From Candidatus Helarchaeota archaeon (GTDB lineage: Archaea > Asgardarchaeota > Lokiarchaeia > Helarchaeales > JABXJV01), in NCBI GenBank assembly GCA_013375355.1, contig JABXJV010000532.1, forward strand, positions 1 to 6,608: a DNA stretch of 6,608 nt, read 5' to 3'. Below the pieces are notes generated by a model that saw only the letters and a program-made list of their open reading frames with translations, did no database searches and was not told the origin of the DNA. The position numbers were made by a program, and so were the translations under genes. Shown piece by piece: positions 5,101 to 6,608 of the stretch (its first letter is position 1; each line of letters begins with the position of its first letter).

Positions 5101-6608
5101 GTTTCTGTTAAATTATATACATTTGAAGTCTCATTAAATATTGCAGTAACGTTTGCTCCTTGGATACTAGTTTCTCCATAAATATTATCTGAGAAATCAT
5201 TTTCAAAGTAAACCAATACGTCAATAGGTAGCCCATAGAAAGATTGTGTTATTGATGGGGATAATAGGGAGGAACTTGTAGGGTATATTATATGGAGAGT
5301 AGTAGTATTTATACCTACTTCTGTTCCATTTGCCCAAAAGACACGTGTTAAATAAGACCCATTAGATTTAGTTGTGGTCTCAATATCCCAGTTCGGAAAT
5401 GTCACAATGTCGTTCACTGCACTTTGTTGTCCTGTATAATTTATTATATTATTAAAATCAAAAACAGTAAGATTTGCAGCTTCAGATGTTACATTTTCAG
5501 CAAATGTGGCATTAATTCTAATTGTTTCATCAATATTTTGAGTAAAAACGCTATCTAGATACACAGTTCCTCCTTTATATTGCTCAATAGAGATTCTGTT
5601 AATATAATTAGAACTAGTATAGTTAATTATTATATTCCCAACTGTACCATTATAAATTTCGAGAATTTTTTGAGATCCTTGAGTATAATTAATCGAGTTT
5701 TGGCTTGGTTTAATAGATATAACATTCCAACTGGCTGGAAAAGTTATTTGAATTGTATTATTCAAATTATTATTGGGACGATCAAAATTTAGTGTAGAAT
5801 TCCATTCAATGTAATCCTTTGTTCCATTTGCTAAATAATAAGATGAAATTGATCCACTCTTATTCATAGTACAATTAAATGAAACGTCAAAAGATATAAA
5901 TGGCCAATTTACTTGGACTGGATAATATTCGTAATTATCACCATCATAGGGATAAAAAAATAACCTGTTCCAGAGACCTTGATTGGTAGTAGTTGTATCA
6001 TTTACAGCAATATTATCAATTCTTAAACTAATATTTGAGGGGTAAAATGTATTTGGAAGACGGAGATTTACTCTAAGAGTCATGGAATAAAAAGGAAGAA
6101 TGAAGGGAATATCCCAATTATTTCCCCCATCTGTTGAATTGAAAGTAACATAATTAGGATAGATCGAATAATTTTGTAAATACCATCTATAGTGGGATCT
6201 AATTGGTTTTCCGTCATAAGTTGAATTACTATCTGTTGTATTTATAGAAACGAAAAAATAATTATTTTGAGTATTGTCAGCATTTAAATAAAAATTACTC
6301 ATATTGAAAGTTTCCCAGCCTATTTCTGGATATTCATTATGTTGAGGAGAACCATTCATTGCCCATCCATAATAATTATCTATTAAAGTAGTTTTTTTAA
6401 TAGCTTTATCAGGTTCGTACCAAAAACCTGACCAGGTTGCATTCCAGATTATAAGAGAGACATTTAATGGTCCATAATCCACATTTACGGTGCTTCCATT
6501 AGTGAGTTGAAGAGTATCATTCGCAAGGGCACTTCTATAAATAGAAAAATTATCTATTATACAACTATTATCTACATAAAATTGTCTGGCGAATAACTTT
6601 GTTGTATC
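2121..6608 (-). CDS. Giant single-pass surface protein with Ig-like repeats and longin-like cytosolic tail (5' partial)
   Basis: The frame is open to the right edge of the window; the GTG at 6480-6482 is internal, since 42 more in-frame codons precede it. In all 1495 residues are visible, and the signal peptide must lie outside. About residues 1-1215 are outward-facing: rich in Asn, Thr, Ser, Ile and Tyr, nearly free of Cys, with several dozen N-x-S/T sequons that archaeal oligosaccharyltransferase could use. The first 450 or so residues look like beta-sandwich sequence without clear repeats. Six Ig-like units follow (about 460-1110), then a further beta domain and a Pro-containing stalk (VPTLPP). 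One membrane helix spans about 1216-1237 and is followed by KRKYKPKKIKRK, so the C-terminus is cytosolic. That 258-residue tail holds a longin-like domain (about 1264-1363) and a helical end. A receptor, adhesin or cell-envelope protein is likely; ligand and partner are unknown. Large proteins of this kind are common in Asgard archaea. Confidence 0.93.
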   Translation of the reverse strand, partial: DTTKLFARQFYVDNSCIIDNFSIYRSALANDTLQLTNGSTVNVDYGPLNVSLIIWNATWSGFWYEPDKAIKKTTLIDNYYGWAMNGSPQHNEYPEIGWETFNMSNFYLNADNTQNNYFFVSINTTDSNSTYDGKPIRSHYRWYLQNYSIYPNYVTFNSTDGGNNWDIPFILPFYSMTLRVNLRLPNTFYPSNISLRIDNIAVNDTTTTNQGLWNRLFFYPYDGDNYEYYPVQVNWPFISFDVSFNCTMNKSGSISSYYLANGTKDYIEWNSTLNFDRPNNNLNNTIQITFPASWNVISIKPSQNSINYTQGSQKILEIYNGTVGNIIINYTSSNYINRISIEQYKGGTVYLDSVFTQNIDETIRINATFAENVTSEAANLTVFDFNNIINYTGQQSAVNDIVTFPNWDIETTTKSNGSYLTRVFWANGTEVGINTTTLHIIYPTSSSLLSPSITQSFYGLPIDVLVYFENDFSDNIYGETSIQGANVTAIFNETSNVYNLTETLGSGYYNATIDTTGFENGTYDLNITIEKFGYQNRSYNLQIEILYNTSIFVNTTSLTIYYSEAFNLELNYNRSDIYINNGVNTSTIQVIINGTDETSNITIDNTEENVGNYTLRFNTTNCSKLLPDFAIIIVKISRQGFYERQVQINVTILKAITTLENYTVVTRRGGLETFNVTIFYNNTILNKGISGANLSIYKDNLPVVEVFSPTELNNDTFYLYDFQNGTYNIELNITIGKNYTMEILFVSNKTGYDNGNKTVYQGIWVRGTNVPIFLFSDIVTYGQNQTITLQYNVTGGIGISSANVFSTWDEIGFYNEFITNFTKGVYNITFNTNLTMAGNHSIIVNARKNGYEWNSTSITFRIAGYITNSTTLNSSTLLIYVNDSIFNIRVRYYNVSDNFNVSDGNVLFQLRDASNYLFDTEVECNQISYQNETNGEYNFTINTTSLHANIYSLNITIEFHNISIAFEYSDISFIINITRLPSNLTTILHVGNWWRAQNSSLKWFEWENITIYLNFKADFYDTGVPIEGNVSWGNLYYEIIKVGELTPVLQGQFLNLGGGIYEATINLSMPIQSKTSENYKINITGVALDIQNVTTEIDLKVVAKKEIFILFLPLQEEIVENDIILIKILVLDTVGRPAHGETLIININILTPSGYHIFRIPVKTVGGIAAIYFQVPYNINGIFIEANTERSMASWSSKSHYQPVPTLPPIYNAVKFLRIAWPFITAIAITAISLYYYKRKYKPKKIKRKEVRDTISYRFKSAANLVHVLVYDQKTSELLYVYSTPGIKLTTYLINSILESISMYDNMTVTRQEIYLRDDARLILHDGEYVRVAMITKELPSVEMQKQLEHFLNEFELKFGKKIPEWRQDISRLARMMDMGFANEIIELAFEKSLTFPHNIAPTEEEVKLTDLESKLFELAKNIRSKSGPFLLQRLIARGHTELSPAPLLKIMEGVYNLRKKKALMPLSAKEARRLKDETFKKGIGEKETNDSLST
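2144..2168 (+). terminator. Possible T-rich terminator of the + strand operon
   Basis: Just after the acetyltransferase stop the + strand is pyrimidine-rich and ends in TTTTTT at 2163-2168. Archaeal RNA polymerase can stop at such U-tracts without a hairpin. The tract lies in the coding region of the convergent gene, where it encodes lysines, so it may simply be coding sequence. In the other direction the - strand has a TTTTT run at 2098-2102, about 20 bases past the giant gene's stop. Confidence 0.25.
2520..2819 (-). other. Longin/roadblock-like cytosolic domain of the giant protein
   Basis: Shortly after the membrane helix and basic linker, about 100 residues read as strand (LVHVLVYD), strand (ELLYVYST), amphipathic helix (TTYLINSILESISMY), three strands (RQEIYLRD, ARLILHDG, YVRVAMITK) and a long helix (EMQKQLEHFLNEFELKF). 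This order, two strands, helix, three strands, helix, is that of longin folds, and the wording is close to soluble Asgard longin/roadblock-type proteins (a 'D..T..LLY' opening, a 'LI...L.SI' helix, a 'G.Y..VA.I' strand, an 'F...FE.KF' end). The assignment is from pattern alone; a profilin-like or other alpha/beta sensor fold is the alternative. Confidence 0.5.
2897..2964 (-). other. Transmembrane helix and stop-transfer of the giant protein
   Basis: The segment FLRIAWPFITAIAITAISLY is uninterrupted hydrophobic sequence except for one Arg near its outer end. It is preceded by a Pro-rich stalk and followed directly by about a dozen residues rich in Lys and Arg. By the positive-inside rule the repeats face out and the C-terminal 258 residues face the cytosol. 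Confidence 0.88.
3300..5235 (-). repeat. Six diverged Ig-like units in the ectodomain
   Basis: A hallmark of the form G-x-Y followed by alternating Asn/Ile/Thr (GYYNATID, GNYTLRFN, GTYNIELN, GVYNITFN, GEYNFTIN, GIYEATIN) returns six times, with its glycine codon at 5088, 4776, 4434, 4137, 3804 and 3432. The spacing is 104, 114, 99, 111 and 124 residues, the size of an Ig or fibronectin-like beta-sandwich. In several units the hallmark comes after a segment resembling 'ANV.A.F' or 'GNV.F' and before one resembling 'G.Y.L.ITI...GY'. The units are diverged at DNA level, so this is old protein duplication and not a recent tandem repeat. Exact domain borders and the Ig-like name are inference from pattern and length. 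Confidence 0.65.

Noticed and set aside
5580..5792. + strand open frame of 70 codons inside the giant gene
   Set aside because: It is antisense shadow sequence rich in Ile and Asn, with no motif or upstream signal.
6480..6482. GTG as the start of the giant gene
   Set aside because: Forty-two further in-frame codons reach the window edge without a stop, with the same Asn/Thr-rich character (for example ANDTLQLTNGST). There is also no signal peptide after this GTG.

Overview
The window looks like AT-rich archaeal DNA, most likely from an Asgard (Promethearchaeota, Loki-like) archaeon. This is an inference from three things: the low GC content (roughly one third by eye), the Asn/Ile/Thr/Ser-rich giant surface protein with Ig-like repeats and one C-terminal membrane segment, and a cytosolic tail that reads like the longin/roadblock-type domains common in Asgard genomes. 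No rRNA, tRNA, mobile element or CRISPR array is visible, and coding sequence fills almost the whole window.

Layout. Three genes run on the + strand: the 3' part of a membrane-anchored protein (2-559, 5' end outside the window), a complete class I aldolase of the DapA/NanA family (614-1507), and a GNAT acetyltransferase (about 1523-2143). The last two are 15 bases apart and are probably co-transcribed. On the - strand, one very long gene (2121-6608) enters from the right edge without a start and stops inside the 3' end of the acetyltransferase gene, so the two convergent genes overlap by 23 bp.

The acetyltransferase deserves care. Its first ATG (1775) lies in the middle of the domain. The reading frame is open and GNAT-like back to about 1523, where only a CTG codon offers a plausible start, so annotation by ATG/GTG/TTG would lose about 84 residues.

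The most interesting object is the giant - strand protein. At least 1215 residues of sequon-rich, outward-facing sequence, including six Ig-like units of about 100-124 residues, are joined through one membrane helix and a Lys/Arg-rich stop-transfer to a cytosolic domain of about 258 residues. The first part of that domain has the strand-strand-helix-three strands-helix order of longin-like domains. This is a receptor-like layout linking the cell surface to a domain class that in eukaryotes serves membrane trafficking and small-GTPase control. The enzymes and the surface protein face each other on opposite strands, and nothing in the sequence ties their functions together.
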